Source: Ixodes scapularis
Lineage: Eukaryota > Arthropoda > Arachnida > Ixodida > Ixodidae
Assembly: GCF_016920785.2 (NCBI RefSeq)
Contig: NW_024609839.1
Location: 16,183,085 to 16,247,084 of the forward strand
Direction of reading: 5' to 3'
Length of the DNA: 64,000 nt
Each line of letters opens with the position of its first letter. Positions within the stretch are counted from its first letter, which is position 1. Made by a program: the position numbers and the translations under genes. Below the pieces are notes generated by a model that was given only the letters and a program-made list of their open reading frames with translations, did no database searches and was not told the origin of the DNA. Positions 46,538-57,830 of the stretch are shown here, in pieces.

Positions 46538-48247
46538 TCCCCCGTGCCGTATTACTCACCTGAACAAACTGCATTATCGTACCCTTTATATTTTTTTTTT
46601 AAATAAATCTGTAAGAAATATAGTAAAACACTCTGTAAATAACCGCAGGTAGCATTTCAAATTGCTCGAAACACCTTCGACGCGCTGTGTAGGTTGAAGT
46701 TTTGCACAGTCGCAGTAAGTTATTTCAAGCTCTTTGCGAGACCTAAAAAAACAATACTAAAATTGTGAACCAATCATTACAACTTAACATTTTTTTATTC
46801 CCTAAGACTTTTCGTTTATGTGAAAAATAAATAAATGAAGTTTCATACTCGCCTATATTGAAGTAATCGAAACACACACGTCGCACCAACAATCGTAAAA
46901 TTGGAAGGAAACATTGCAGGATTAAAGAAAGCTTTTAAGTCTTCCAGACAATTTGACAGGTCTGTTTTATACCGAGTTTTCAGGACTTCACTTGTATGAA
47001 GCCTGAGGGGTGACACTTTTGTTCAATCTTATTTTTTATAACGTTTCCCGCATTAAGGTTGAAAAAGCAACACACACGCTGTTTTCTCGGTTTTTTGAAG
47101 GAAGAAACCAAAAAAAAAAAAATCGCTCACCAGCATTAAAAATATGGCATCCGGATTGTGGATGTCAGCCTTAGAGAAGTTTGTGTCGGTGGGTAAATTT
47201 GTAGTACAACAAAATAAAACGGGTAATAACATGAGAAAAATATTCAACCGCTTCTGCTATGTGCCTGTGTAACAAACCTTTGGGCACAAGATTATTTCGA
47301 TGTCTAAGGGTCTACGTCTAAAGTTAGAAAAAGGCTGCTGTGATCTCAAATGTATCGCTTAAAGAACAGAAAATTTGGTTGATCGGACCTGGCTCTTAAT
47401 GGCGTCCCCCATATAATTTCAATCGTTTATTTCCTTCAAGCAAAAGGGGAAGGAGGTAGAGAAAAATGCTGCCATTTCCGCTTGACGAGGCATGTACCTC
47501 CGCTCACACTACCGCGCAAAAGAGGACATTTGCACATTCACATGCAGAACCAAATAAATTAATAAGAAACACCTGTACCACAATAAACGGGTTTGATAAG
47601 AATGCCAGTAACGTCTAAAACTTGTTTTTTTTTTTTAACATTTTTATACTCATTCATAAAAATATCACTCGCAACAAGGATTTCGTTCATATTTCTATTG
47701 AAAAAAGATTGAAACTTTGAAAGTTTACTTCGTCTACAATTTTATTAAACAAAGAGCACACTTGATAATCAAATTGTTGTCGGCCATATTTGATTCTGGC
47801 CAGGCATCCTGCAATCTCAACGTCAGCACATAGAGCCATTGATAGTGTATATAACTTTTTGATTCTTCGCGGCTACGTTCCAGTTCATGCTGGAGAATAT
47901 CCGAGTTACTCCCTCTGATCATGTCACGTGATAAGATTAATAAAGCGACACTGACCACGAATACATTTTCGAGCGATAATGTAGAAAACCTTCACTCTAA
48001 GTCAAATTGAGTAAACTTTCGATCGTAGAGGCAATGACGAGAAGCATTTGAACTCCAAATACTGTCCGAACATGAACCATACGACGTGTAGATTTGACTA
48101 CACTTTGAGCACCTCGTCATATTCTTTGCCCTTCAAATGGGCCCATGTGGATTTTCTCCGCTCCCGACCTTAAACAAAGATGGCGCGCGCTTGGTGACGG
48201 TGACGTTCAGGAGCGGCAAAGAAGCATTTTAGAACACTTTCTCGACG
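46538..48247. other. no gene recognised
   Basis: AT-rich DNA; frames at 47053-47247 and 47734-47958 (minus) have no recognised domains. Confidence 0.55.
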
Positions 48248-48705
48248 TAAATACTTTCTTTCAGCTTAAGCACAGACGCAGCCTATGCTACCAGGGATCA
48301 ATCAAGCAGCGTTAAAAGCGCCAGTCACTACGGCTTTTCTGTGTATGATTGGCTTAGCTATGGTAGAACAAGTGCAGAAACGTGAAGAACGCTATCCAGA
48401 GCGAAAGTTTCTTTGGTTCTTGCGCGGGGGTCTGCGGGGACCCCAAAACGCCGATCTCTATCGGCTTCGATTGGAAGGACAGTGAGTGTACCTCAAGGCA
48501 GCTAGAATTGAGTTCTACCCGCTACCCTTGATATCAAAGCCAATCAGAGCTCGGAGTTCTGACATCACTACAACCCCTACTAAACGAGAAAACAAACTTT
48601 GACTTGGCAGTTTGGTTTAATTTTTTACGTTTTCTGGTTGGTCCCGTCAGATAGTAGCTTCGGCTTCATCTGAACTTAAAGGGAAACGAAGTATAGTTAC
48701 TGGCA
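48248..48705. mobile_element. ~460-bp MITE-like element with ~50-bp imperfect TIRs
   Basis: The left end (TACTTTCTTTCAGCTTAAGC, then ACAGACGCAGCC and TGCTACC) resembles the reverse complement of the right end (TACTTCGTTTCCCTTTAAGT, then TCAGATGAAGCC and AGCTACT). Both continue for about 50 bases. The interior has no convincing gene. Confidence 0.5.
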
Positions 48706-49194
48706 CCGTAATAAACTAAGAACGTGGCGAGTTCGAAGTATCTTATTATCGCTCTGCAGTGAATGACATCCTGTCACTAGCTGAAAATATTACCGAAAAA
48801 CCAATCACGAGCCCAGCGTATCTTAAGCGCTAAGTGACTATAGTTGCGTAATAAAATTGGAGCTTAATTATGTTTAAGCTCTAAGTAGACACATTGTCTC
48901 CCGTTTCTATGATAATTTTTACTGTTTTGTCATATTGGGGAGAAAATGCTGTGCATTTTGTTGGCACTACAAGCTTTTACCAATTTGATATTTGTTGTGT
49001 CCGGTAGCACTGAAGTGTTGGAGGGCAAACGAAACATCTCGCTTAATCCAGGATTATTATATTGGAAAGATAGCTGTGATGTCACGTTTTATTGTTACCG
49101 TTGTGGTAATTTAATAAAATATGAACTTTAAAGATTCGAGAACGTAATAAGTAATTTATAGTAGATGAAAAATGTTTCGCTAAAAATTTTTTAA

Positions 49195-49308
49195 CTGTTT
49201 GTTAAACAGTTAACAAACAGTTAACTGTTTAACAAATTAACAAATTAACAAACTAACAAATTAACAAGTTAACAAATTAACAAATTAAAATTTGTTAATT
49301 TGTTAATC
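49195..49308. repeat. TTAACAAA tandem repeat
   Basis: Units of 8 to 11 bases (AACAAATTAAC and variants) in tandem, ending in an inverted AATTTGTTAATTTGTTAA. It is a simple AT-rich microsatellite or minisatellite. Confidence 0.85.
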
Positions 49309-49679
49309 ACTCTTCGTATCACCTAAAAGGCAAAGTGCAAGGAAACAAATTTGTTTAAGCCTAATTGGGACAAGTAATTTTTTTTTGTAAATTTTGCCAC
49401 GAAAAAAAATATTTTTCTCCCGTATTGTGTACGCCGTTAGATGCAATTTACGTGGAAGTGACAGCCCACTTTGAGCCCCGGCCACAATTCAGTGGCCCCG
49501 CCCATCGTAACTGAACTGGCTTGGCTGCTAGACCGAGCAGGCTAAGAAGCGTGGTGTCTTCCTTTCACGACATCCGGTCACGTGGTCAAGGCCTGACCAC
49601 GTTAGCGTTGCGGAGGCTTGCCGCGTGACGCTGGACGCCGCGGGCTGCCGACCAGCACCAGTTTTCGCCTCCACACTTT
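49309..49679. other. no gene recognised
   Basis: Only a 60-codon minus-strand frame without motifs. Confidence 0.5.
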
Positions 49680-49990
49680 AAAAAAAGCCCGTGCTTCCGC
49701 TTTCCCTCACAACACTAGGAGAGCCAGTCACGGCAAATTACGAAGGCAGCTCGGCGAATGACGATGCCGAAACATAAGTTTAGAGCAAAAAACGCAGTCT
49801 GAGTTGTGACGTTAAGCAATGCAAAACGTCACGCTTGCATTGCTTAATGTCACAACTCAGACTGCGTTTTTTGATCTAAACATACGTTTTGCCATCGTCA
49901 TTCGCCGAGCTGTCTTCGTAAGTTGACGTGATTGGCTCTCCGAGTGTTGTGCGGGAAAGTGGGTGCACGGACTTTTTTTTGAGTGCAGCG
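49680..49990. mobile_element. foldback element, ~145-bp arms
   Basis: Left arm about 49680-49823 and right arm 49836-49985 are reverse complements with few differences (AAAAACGCAGTCTGAGTTGT and AGCTCGGCGAATGACGATG in both). The loop is 12 bases. The arms may extend more weakly outward, to about 49625 and 50030. Confidence 0.8.
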
Positions 49991-52142
49991 GCGCGCCGGG
50001 CGTCGCCGCCAAGCCAACCGGTCCTTGCGCGGTTCAGAGCTCGCCGCTTCTCGCCGCAGAAGAAATGAGCCAATAGGAGGTGGCTTAGATAGTGACGTTG
50101 TGATGCCTTGGTAACACGCAAAGTGGTTCTCCGTGCGTCTTTCACGTTGCAAAAAAAGCCTAGCGTTGTTTTGTTTCGTCTGCTATCTCTATCCCTATAT
50201 CCCCCAATGCATTTCCCAACGGAGCGCTTCCTCGAAATTGTGCGATTGTTTACCTTTATATATGACAAGAGGCAGCCAAGCTACTCAGGTAAGGAGGCTG
50301 AGAAGAACGGTTGAGAATTTATTGGAGATAAATTCGGAATAACAGGTGAGTTTCTCCGTGGCGCTTGTCGCATGTCACCTGCGTTGTGACGGATGTCGCG
50401 TTTATTTGGGGACACTCTCGAAAGCAGGCTTCATCTCTGGCGCGCAGCAGGGGCAGTAAAGCACTGACCTGTCGCTAGGTGCTCCGGTAGCACCAACTTG
50501 GATGTACCCAAAACCTGCGCTCCTTCCCTTCAGAACGCACCGACGTCGCAAGATCAACAAGCAGGCTAGGATGATCAAATTCACGCTGATCACCAGGTCA
50601 TTATGGACACCTACCATGTAGGCAGCGAGTGCGGATTTGATGCATTCGAAAGATGAGAGCCAAAACGGAAGAATCTAACAGAGAGCAGGCGACGGAAGAG
50701 CGGGAAATCCGACGGGAGGCGCGCTGGTCTTGTCACGTGACGCCCGCCAAACGGAGGCCAATGTGACCGACTCGCGGTGGGACGCTGGACGGCGGTGCCG
50801 TTCCCGCTGGTGTGGTCAGGCCTTAACACCGCCTGCTCGTCGTGCGCGCAGACGAGCGGCGGCCTCCGGCATCGTCCGTTATTTCCCCACCGTCTATCGC
50901 CGTCTGCAATGCCGCGAGACGCAGACACCAAGCTGCGCGTTGGCGTCCGTTTCCGCTTCGTCCGTCTGTTATTCTTCCCCCGTCTAGAACCTTCTGCAAC
51001 GCTCAGAAGACGCGTCCATGAAAGCGGCGTTCTAGCGTTCCAGCATGCACTAGCCACGGTCCAATACAAGCGTCTGTCAGCGTCCATCGATGTGCGAATA
51101 ACAAGCGACCGAGAGAACTAAAAAATCAACAAAATAAATATGCAGTCTTTCTAGTTTTCCTGTATCTGGAATTTTTTTTTTCGCATGGCATCTGTGAGCG
51201 AGGTGGTTGAGCGCAGAGCCATACATGTAGAGAGTTTGGCCATTCGTTGGGAAGTATAGAAGACAAGTGAGGAGGCGCCGTTGGCCGAATGCGGGCTGGG
51301 TGTGTTCCAGAGCGCCTTCACAAAATTCGAATGTGGCCGACCAGAAGCCGGAAATAATACCCTGGGGGTGGTAGCGAGTAACAAACTTGATAAGTGCGTC
51401 GGAGTAACTCTCAGTGACTGGAAATATAATACACATGATGTTTCAATCACGGTCATTCAAAATCATGGTGGAAGAGGGCGACTGGCGGAACGATCGACAT
51501 AACCCGTACTCCAAGCGCCCAGGGCCGGGCATCTGCCGTCCGAGTCGTCACACTCTGTCCGAGCAAAACAGAGTTCAAGCGCCCGCATTCGCTATCTACA
51601 TCTTTCTGCATGATCACAATCGAAACTTCACGTGCACCCTATTTTCAACCATAAAGGGTTGCTACACTTCACTCTTACGCGCTTAATAAAACTGTATACG
51701 GAAAAATACCTCTCATTAAGACCGTTTCTCGCTACCACCGCTAGGGGATTTTGTTAGATTTCTGGTTGGCCAAGAGAGCATGCCAAACACACTTTCTGCG
51801 TCTGGTGCATGCCCTGGCTCTGCCTGCGCCCTTCATGGACCAAACTCTCTGTATACACGGCTCTGGGTGAGCGTCATGACGCGCAATAAAAACGCGACTT
51901 CGAACATTCGCTTTGTTAGGCCAGGTGCACTGCAGAACTTAAGAGCTACTTGCTCTCGAGGGGAAATGACGGGAACATATCTAGACAAACTTGATGAGAG
52001 CCAAACGCCCGGTGGCCTCCACCCAAATGGCTGGCAAATATTTACCTGCGAAGCTCTTTTCTTGGTATTGAAAGCATAATCTCAATCACGACGGCTGCAC
52101 AAGTCAAAGAGCAGCGGGGCCGCTTTTGTGGAAATTAACATC
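49991..52142. other. no gene recognised
   Basis: GC-rich DNA at 50650-51080 gives overlapping frames (for example 158 codons at 50611-51087, minus) without a recognised domain. A 27-base segment near 51218-51244 resembles, in reverse complement, 51840-51866 (CCAAACTCTCT...GGCTCTG), hinting at one more decayed repeat. Confidence 0.45.
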
Positions 52143-52148
52143 TTTATT
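52143..52148 (-). terminator. polyadenylation signal AATAAA
   Basis: AATAAA on the minus strand lies about 50 bases downstream of the probable stop region of the P-like gene (near 52190). It is a plausible 3' end for its mRNA. Confidence 0.5.
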
Positions 52149-52652
52149 CAGCATCAACACAAGTAAAAAAAAAAAGAAATCAAGACAGAACAATTAAAAC
52201 AGTTGATCTGGGCGCTTTAGGCTGATGGCCCCGATACGAAAACAAGCATCCCCGTAACTCTTCCGACATCGCATACTTGCGGCAGCTGTTTGCTGAAAAC
52301 TGTGGCGGATGAGGACATCTTCCTCTACGGCGTAAGAAGAAGAGTTGACTGAACGGCGCTGTTCTGGCAAAATTTGAGAACTGCACTTACGATGCAGTTC
52401 CCGAATTTCGGGGGCTTGAAGGAGGGTGTAGGTGGAAAGCATGCTATAAAGCTGCAGAAATGTAGGGAACGTGGTGTGTTCGTTTTGACCTCCAGCTTAC
52501 CGAATCGCTCCAAAGAAACACTCGAGGCGGTGTTGGTTCATTTTGCTGTTAACACGTAGTCGAAGCCACACTCAATCAGTGTATAGTTCGACAGTTCAAC
52601 AACAGATTTTAACGTTACCCTGAGGCCTCCTGCAGTAGACGGGGTCAAAAAA
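52149..52652 (-). pseudogene. P-like transposase, C-terminal part
   Basis: The minus strand just beyond the insertion reads TAGGLRVTLKSVVELSNY, then ECGFDYVLTAK. After a one-base frame change comes NQHRLECFFGAIR. The GLRVTLKS...DYVLT...NQDxLExFFG block is a hallmark of P-element/THAP9-type transposases near the C-terminus of the catalytic region. The remaining 250 bases up to about 52190 are open in places but unremarkable. Confidence 0.85.
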
Positions 52653-55472
52653 ATTGCGGTTGCTTAGCTCGGCTATGCAAGGATATACGTAGCTTGAGCT
52701 TATGCGCACAAAATGAGAGGCGCTATTAAGCGGCTCCGGTGCAGCGTCAGACTTGGCTACTGCTCGACGGAGGAGCACAGCTGGGCACGACGCGACGCCA
52801 ATGCGTCTGCCGCGGCTATGACGTTACTCCTCTGGAATGCGCACACCGGTGAGGCGCGCGCGGCAGCGGCGGAGCGTGCGGCGGCGGCGGCTCCGCACTC
52901 TAAGAAAAAATAGAGGAAAAAGGCAGCAACGCATGTCTTCCTTCTTTCTACTGACGCGCCCCCAAGCGACCACGAGAAGAAGGGAGGAACGAGACGTTTT
53001 CCTCCTTTTCCACGCAGACGGGAGAAAGCTTTCGCCCTCCCGACTCATCCTCTTTCGGTTTCGTTTTTCGAGCACGTCGCGCACGTTGTTTAATAAATAT
53101 TGTTGAGTTGATTGAGTTTAAGCGGCAGCAAAGGCCGCCTGTAACTCCGTCTTCTAGTCCAAACGTGCAGAACATTTCGGTTGCATTGACGTTTTTAGCA
53201 CTAATGTTATCAAACAAGCTAACGAAGCCACTAGGAACAGAGTAGTTCCGGAGCAGTGCCAGTAGCACTAAATACACTGGGTAAGATGGCCGTCTCCGGT
53301 TTTTTGGGGCCCACGCGGAGCGGAACTACAGAAGTGGAACCACGCGGAACTGTGTCGCCGTTTTCGACGTTATGGAAATCGCAGGAACTGCGTCCAAGAC
53401 AGGCAGGTTTTGCTGCCGGCTGCCTTGGTGCCTTCCGTGCTGAGTTCGGCTCTGTTTTCCGATGCCGAGCGCCGTGCGGCAATCAACGGGGATCTGTATC
53501 TCTGCGTCTCAGCAGCATAGCAGCAGCATCGTGATTGCACTGTTGTGCGTTGTGTACCGAAGAGTGGAATTATCGCCAATGTGGCCGAGTGTTCGCTCAT
53601 CAGTGGTGTAACAAGATGAGATGACCTAAGCTGTCGGTCATTGATGCCGCTGGTCGGGCCCTGATCGTAGGGGGTGGGGTGTCACAGGTTGACATTCCGC
53701 TTTACATTAAAGAGTTTAAGACCACTTGAGAAATTAGGTGCAATCGATCGACGTGCGGATAGTCATGTTGGAACGCTCGTCTGAACGGTAAGCTCCTATC
53801 GTACAGTGGCCAATGTGACTGCCGGTCACCGAGAGCGATTGCGCTCTGGGGAAAAGACTGAACAGTACGAAATTATAACGGAAAGTACGTATATTTACAG
53901 TGGAATTTTAGCATTAAAAAAAAAAACAGGTAAAAACGAAAAAAAAAGCTAATCTTTATTTTGCTGTTTAAATACACTACGGTTCCTGGAGAAACTGCCC
54001 TTCAAGTGGCGCGCTGGGATGAGCGCTAGAAGTTTTCGAGCTCGCTACGGCGTAGCTCCGTACACTTAAAACCTGCAGCAAGTCGCGGCTTTGATTGCAT
54101 TCAAGTTGATCAAAAAGCGATTTCTCTGCCCGTGAAGCATCACTCCCAGCTTAATAAATACTCCCTCTACAGAGATTAATTCAAGACGGCAATTTCAGCC
54201 GTGCGCGAACAGCACAAATAGAAAAACAAACACTACAATAGAAATACTAGCTACGAAGTGCCGTGCAGGGAAACAAACTCGTCGCTTGGAACCGTTGGAG
54301 CAGCTCAATGTATTGGCTTTCAAATAATTACGGCATGATCGAGCGTTTTCTTTTTAATAAGAGATTCATCCCCTGAGTCATTAAAAATACTCTCAGATGT
54401 ATGACATTGCTGGAAAAAAATCAACATGCTGGGAATGTTTTTATTGCTTAGGGAGTCACCGAGAAATTCCGTACGTTCAAAACGACGAGTATAAAAGACG
54501 GAAACTCAGAGCTCGGGAGCAGTGATCGGGTTAGTCTGCTGTTTTATTGAGTAAATGCGACGTATGTGTATGCGCTTAATTATGTTCAGCTGATCCTTTA
54601 GTATGCGTAATGTGTCCACATGTGTCTTTAATAGAGGTTCTCGAAGCGCAATGGTGGCGTGAGAAAATAAGAATATTTTTTGTAGAACATGAATTGGGCG
54701 GTACCTAGCGCCACCTAGCCTAGCTACTTGCGATTACTCTGCTTCACCCTGCCATCTGGTGGCAAGCGATTTAACCTCCTTTTACGCTACGCGGCTACGC
54801 CATAATTTCGTGTTACCGTGCTGAAATGAGCCAAGAGGCTGCTTCGGATGTGCTTTTTTTGAGAGCGGCTTTTGGTTTTGCGGGCGAATGGTTTACCACT
54901 CCTCCGTGATGTGCTGTTGACGCAACGGTTGACGAAGGAATTGTGGCTCGAGGAATAGCAAAGGTAAGACATAGAGTGCGCGAACTGGGTGCCGGTTGTC
55001 TACGTTTAACATTGCAGTGCTGACGATGAGAAGACTGAGTGACTGCGTGCTTTCGAAACGTAAGTTTCTTTACCTGCAGGGGGAAGCCGGCTTCGGAAAT
55101 AAATACATTTCGCGGAAAGCTCGTGTTACGTTTTTAATTGCTGCTCCTCTCGCTCCGTACAATAGACTTAGTGTTCTCGTTAAGCCTTATTGAGCTCGAT
55201 TTGCTGGACTCGTGGCCGCTATAATGAGATGCAGGCGACGGAGGAACTTTTACTTTGCTGCATTAGGGACGAAAGTTTCTCCCTTTCTGAAGGAACATAT
55301 ATGTCAAGAGCGTTCCTCCCTTAAGGGAGGACTGTACTGACCCTTTTTTCTAAGAGTGCGGCGCACCAGCTGTGCGCCGTGTGACGACGTTACTGCTCCT
55401 TGCGGATGCGCAGCATGGCTCTATGGGATCCACGCGAAACTGCTCAACCTCGGCCGGTGTAGCTCACGCTAC
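52653..55472. mobile_element. MITE family M, copy B, itself interrupted
   Basis: 52653-52895 matches the first half of copy A (TTAGCTCGGCTA, CTTATGCGCACAAAATGAGA, CACAGCTGGGC) and 55359-55472 matches its second half (CCAGCTGTGCGCCGTGTGAC, GAAACTGCTCAACCTCGG, TAGCTCACGCTAC). The middle is replaced by the 52896-55358 element. The copy sits inside the P-like transposase coding region, between the ILKVF and TAGGLRV segments. Confidence 0.8.
52896..55358. mobile_element. 2.46-kb DNA element with CACTCT termini
   Basis: It begins CACTCTAAGAAAAAA and ends TTTTTTCTAAGAGTG, a near-perfect 15-bp inverted repeat, and CG may be duplicated at the flanks. The right subterminal region carries the palindrome CCTCCCTTAAGGGAGG. 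CACT-starting ends with a 2-bp duplication would fit the CACTA/EnSpm group, but this is a guess. No transposase was recognised. A T-rich interior and small frames (53256-53534, 54787-54972, 54996-55193) remain unassigned. Confidence 0.65.
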
Positions 55473-57003
55473 AATAGAAGACCTTGAGAATTTTTCCACT
55501 GAGTAGTTTCTCTTTCCATTTTTCAAGCCACTGCATCGCATCTTTGATGGCTAGGAAGTCATTTCCATCTCGTCGCACTCCCTCAACCGGAACCCCACGA
55601 TTCAAAGTATCAAACAGATTTGTCTTGAGTAAAGTGAACTGCACCGTTGGCCCCTCATCGTACAAGAGGGGCACACCAGGCTTAACGTAGAATTGAAGCC
55701 CTTTGGTAACAGGCTCGCTAAATACCTGCATTGCGAGCTTGACTTTCATCTTCAACATCTGTGATGGGTGGATGCGATTGTATGTGAGCTTCGGACATAC
55801 CCATTCATCGCCCGCGTGCTTTGTATCTGCTACCTACAAAGCGTCATAGCATGACCACTGTACAAACATCCCATCGATGTGGAACACCTTCTTCTTGTGG
55901 AGACGGTTTCTAATGCATTTAAACAAATACGGTGCATCGGAGAGCATGTAAACTCGTCTGGAACTGTCAGATGGGTGCTCGAAGGAGTTAGCGACACGTC
56001 CCAAAACACCACCAATTCCGAAGTGTTTCCACATTCTGCGATTTGTTGTTGCACCATCAAAACCAACTCCATCGATATGTATTCCAGCTTGTTGGAGGTT
56101 TAGGGTGCACTGAAGGAGCAGCTGAGAAAGCACAGTTCCTTTTGTTGGTCCTTTTGATGTAAAAACTGCAACAGGATGGATACAGCTGTCAGCAAAAGGA
56201 GCGTAAGCAAATACAAGTCCATGATCGGCCAGCTCCTTACGGTCTTAATCGTTCTGCCCGTAGTCAACAAACGCAGAGAATGTCATAGTCTTCGAATTAA
56301 CGGCCAGTTCTTTCCTGATTTGAATATCATCAAGTAGCAGCATTCGTCTTCGTTCTATAGGACTCTTGATTGCCATCTTGGTTGCAAGGGCTGCCAGAAA
56401 CTGCTCATTAAGGCCACACTTCAGTCCCATCATGCTGATGCATTTCCTGGTGGTGGTGACGCAGGGCAGTGGGGAGATGTCATTGTTTCTCAAGAACGAA
56501 TATTTAGAGGAACTGCGAATATGAAGTAGGAGACAGAGCAGCAGCCAGTCGTCAGTGTATCTCCGGTTCCTCTTAGTTGTGCATTTTGCTGGTGAAAGAC
56601 ACTCAATAATGAGAAGTAAGTGTGCTAATGGGATGTCCTGCTGCAGCAGGCGGTGCTGGAGGTCTTCATTTTAAAGTGACTTCGTCTTGTCCTTTGACTG
56701 CTTCAGTTCCTTCAATAGCACCTTGTTTCTTGCCAAAAGACGTACCTTTGATCTGGTTAGCGACTTCTTGGCCCTGTGGAGTGTTTCAATCTTTTCCCTT
56801 CGGCTAGACTGTGATGTTCTCCTTATGCACTGAAGCACCTTGTGCTCCTTCATTCTAGTCATCTGACGAGACGTATGAATGCGCAAGGTGTTACAGAGAG
56901 TGCTGCAAGCCTTGCAGACACTCCCTTCGGTCACTGTCATTGCGCACCTAGAATGCCTCCATTTTCCTTGAGGATCACGATAAGCACACACAGCCCTGAG
57001 CAA
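55473..57003 (-). pseudogene. P-like transposase, coiled-coil and catalytic core
   Basis: One frame throughout with in-frame stops. 57003-56671 is a Lys/Arg-rich helical segment (RREKIETLHRAKKSLTRSK) after CAYRDPQGKW. 56493-56245 has CGLNEQFLAALATKM, then MLLLDDIQIRKEL with a probable first catalytic Asp and FVDYGQ, stopped by TAA. 56133-55834 has GVGFDGATTNRRMWKHFG (second catalytic Asp) and SDAPYLFKCIRNRL, the DPxHLxKxxRN-like motif. A TAG at 55834-55836 precedes 55758-55480, ending in EKLLSGKILKVF at the insertion. The motifs are diagnostic of P-superfamily transposases. Confidence 0.85.
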
Positions 57004-57818
57004 ACCTTGATTGCCTTTACGGCGTTCACTGCTTGCTCCACGTCAGAGAGTGTCGTCACGGTCGCACTTACCGCAACAGAGGCAGGTTTGAAGGACTTCC
57101 CCAGCAGAAGAACGTTCACGCTCCTGTCCCTTTTGATGTGCATCGCCTTGGATATGCAGAGGGTCGGCGCCACACAGTCCTGCTTCACTCCAATCTGGGA
57201 GTACGTAACATCTCGAATGCCCTCCATATTGACGCAATGTGCAGCCCAGGAGGATTCGCGAAAAAACGCAGACATTGCACTTTCAAAAAGCCCGTCAAAG
57301 GCGGATGTGGCTAACTCAGCAGTTCAGTTTCTGTTCTTTCTTGAGGAGTCAGGCGTGTTGTCATCATATTCCGGTAGATTGTCATGGGCAACTTCAACAC
57401 CTGTTGCGCTTTGAGTGGATTCTCCATCCCCGGGAGACACGTGGCGTGACTTCCCGGACAGCTCACTGGTGTTTGCCTTCCACTTAGCTGGTTTCCTCGG
57501 AGGCTTCACTTGCTTAGTGAGGTACGCGGGGCATCCATCAAAAATTGATGGAACAGCGTCCTTCGCTAACGTGGCTCTCCGGTCGCCTTGCATGAGAAGA
57601 TGTCCGTTGAACTCAGCAATCCACGTCTTTACCACGAAATGTGGCGCAAAATATCGCTCGCACGAAAGGTCCTTTCATGACAGCACACCATCCTCCCGTG
57701 GTATCGCCCGCCGCCACGCCACAAGTTTCTCGGCGTCTACGGGCGGCTTGAAAAACGAGAATTTCTTCTTGCATGACTTCTAGCCGCTCTTGCGATTCGG
57801 CACAAAGCACTTTCCTAT
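57004..57818 (-). pseudogene. P-like transposase, N-terminal THAP zinc finger and linker
   Basis: In one frame, KCFVPNRKSG, a TAG stop (57780-57782), KFSFFKPPVDAEKLVAWRRA, a TGA stop (57675-57677), CERYFAPHFV and then AVPSIF at 57543-57560. THAP domains have C-x2-4-C...C-x2-H and the AVPTIF-type end. Here the second Cys is Arg and the final His looks replaced by Tyr, so zinc binding is lost. ATA at 57816-57818 occupies the likely start codon position. A linker with a stop at 57324-57326 continues to 56937, where the frame changes. Confidence 0.8.
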
Positions 57819-57830
57819 GTCACAGGTGTT

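Larger units (their letters stand above)
52143..57830 (-). mobile_element. P-element-superfamily (THAP9-like) transposon, dead
   Basis: A single minus-strand coding region can be followed from a THAP-like zinc finger (57818-57640) through an RNase H-like catalytic core (56500-55480) to the C-terminal part (52652-52300) and an AATAAA. The order and motifs match P-element / THAP9 transposases, which cut and paste DNA and recognise the ends through the THAP finger. At least six in-frame stops, two frameshifts and a 2.8-kb nested insertion show it is inactive. Terminal inverted repeats were not located. Confidence 0.85.

Noticed and set aside
50611..51121. Overlapping frames of 114-158 codons
   Set aside because: GC-rich low-stop region with frames on both strands and no motif.
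53256..55193. Transposase gene inside the CACTCT-ended element
   Set aside because: I translated the candidate frames and found no recognisable transposase or THAP motif.
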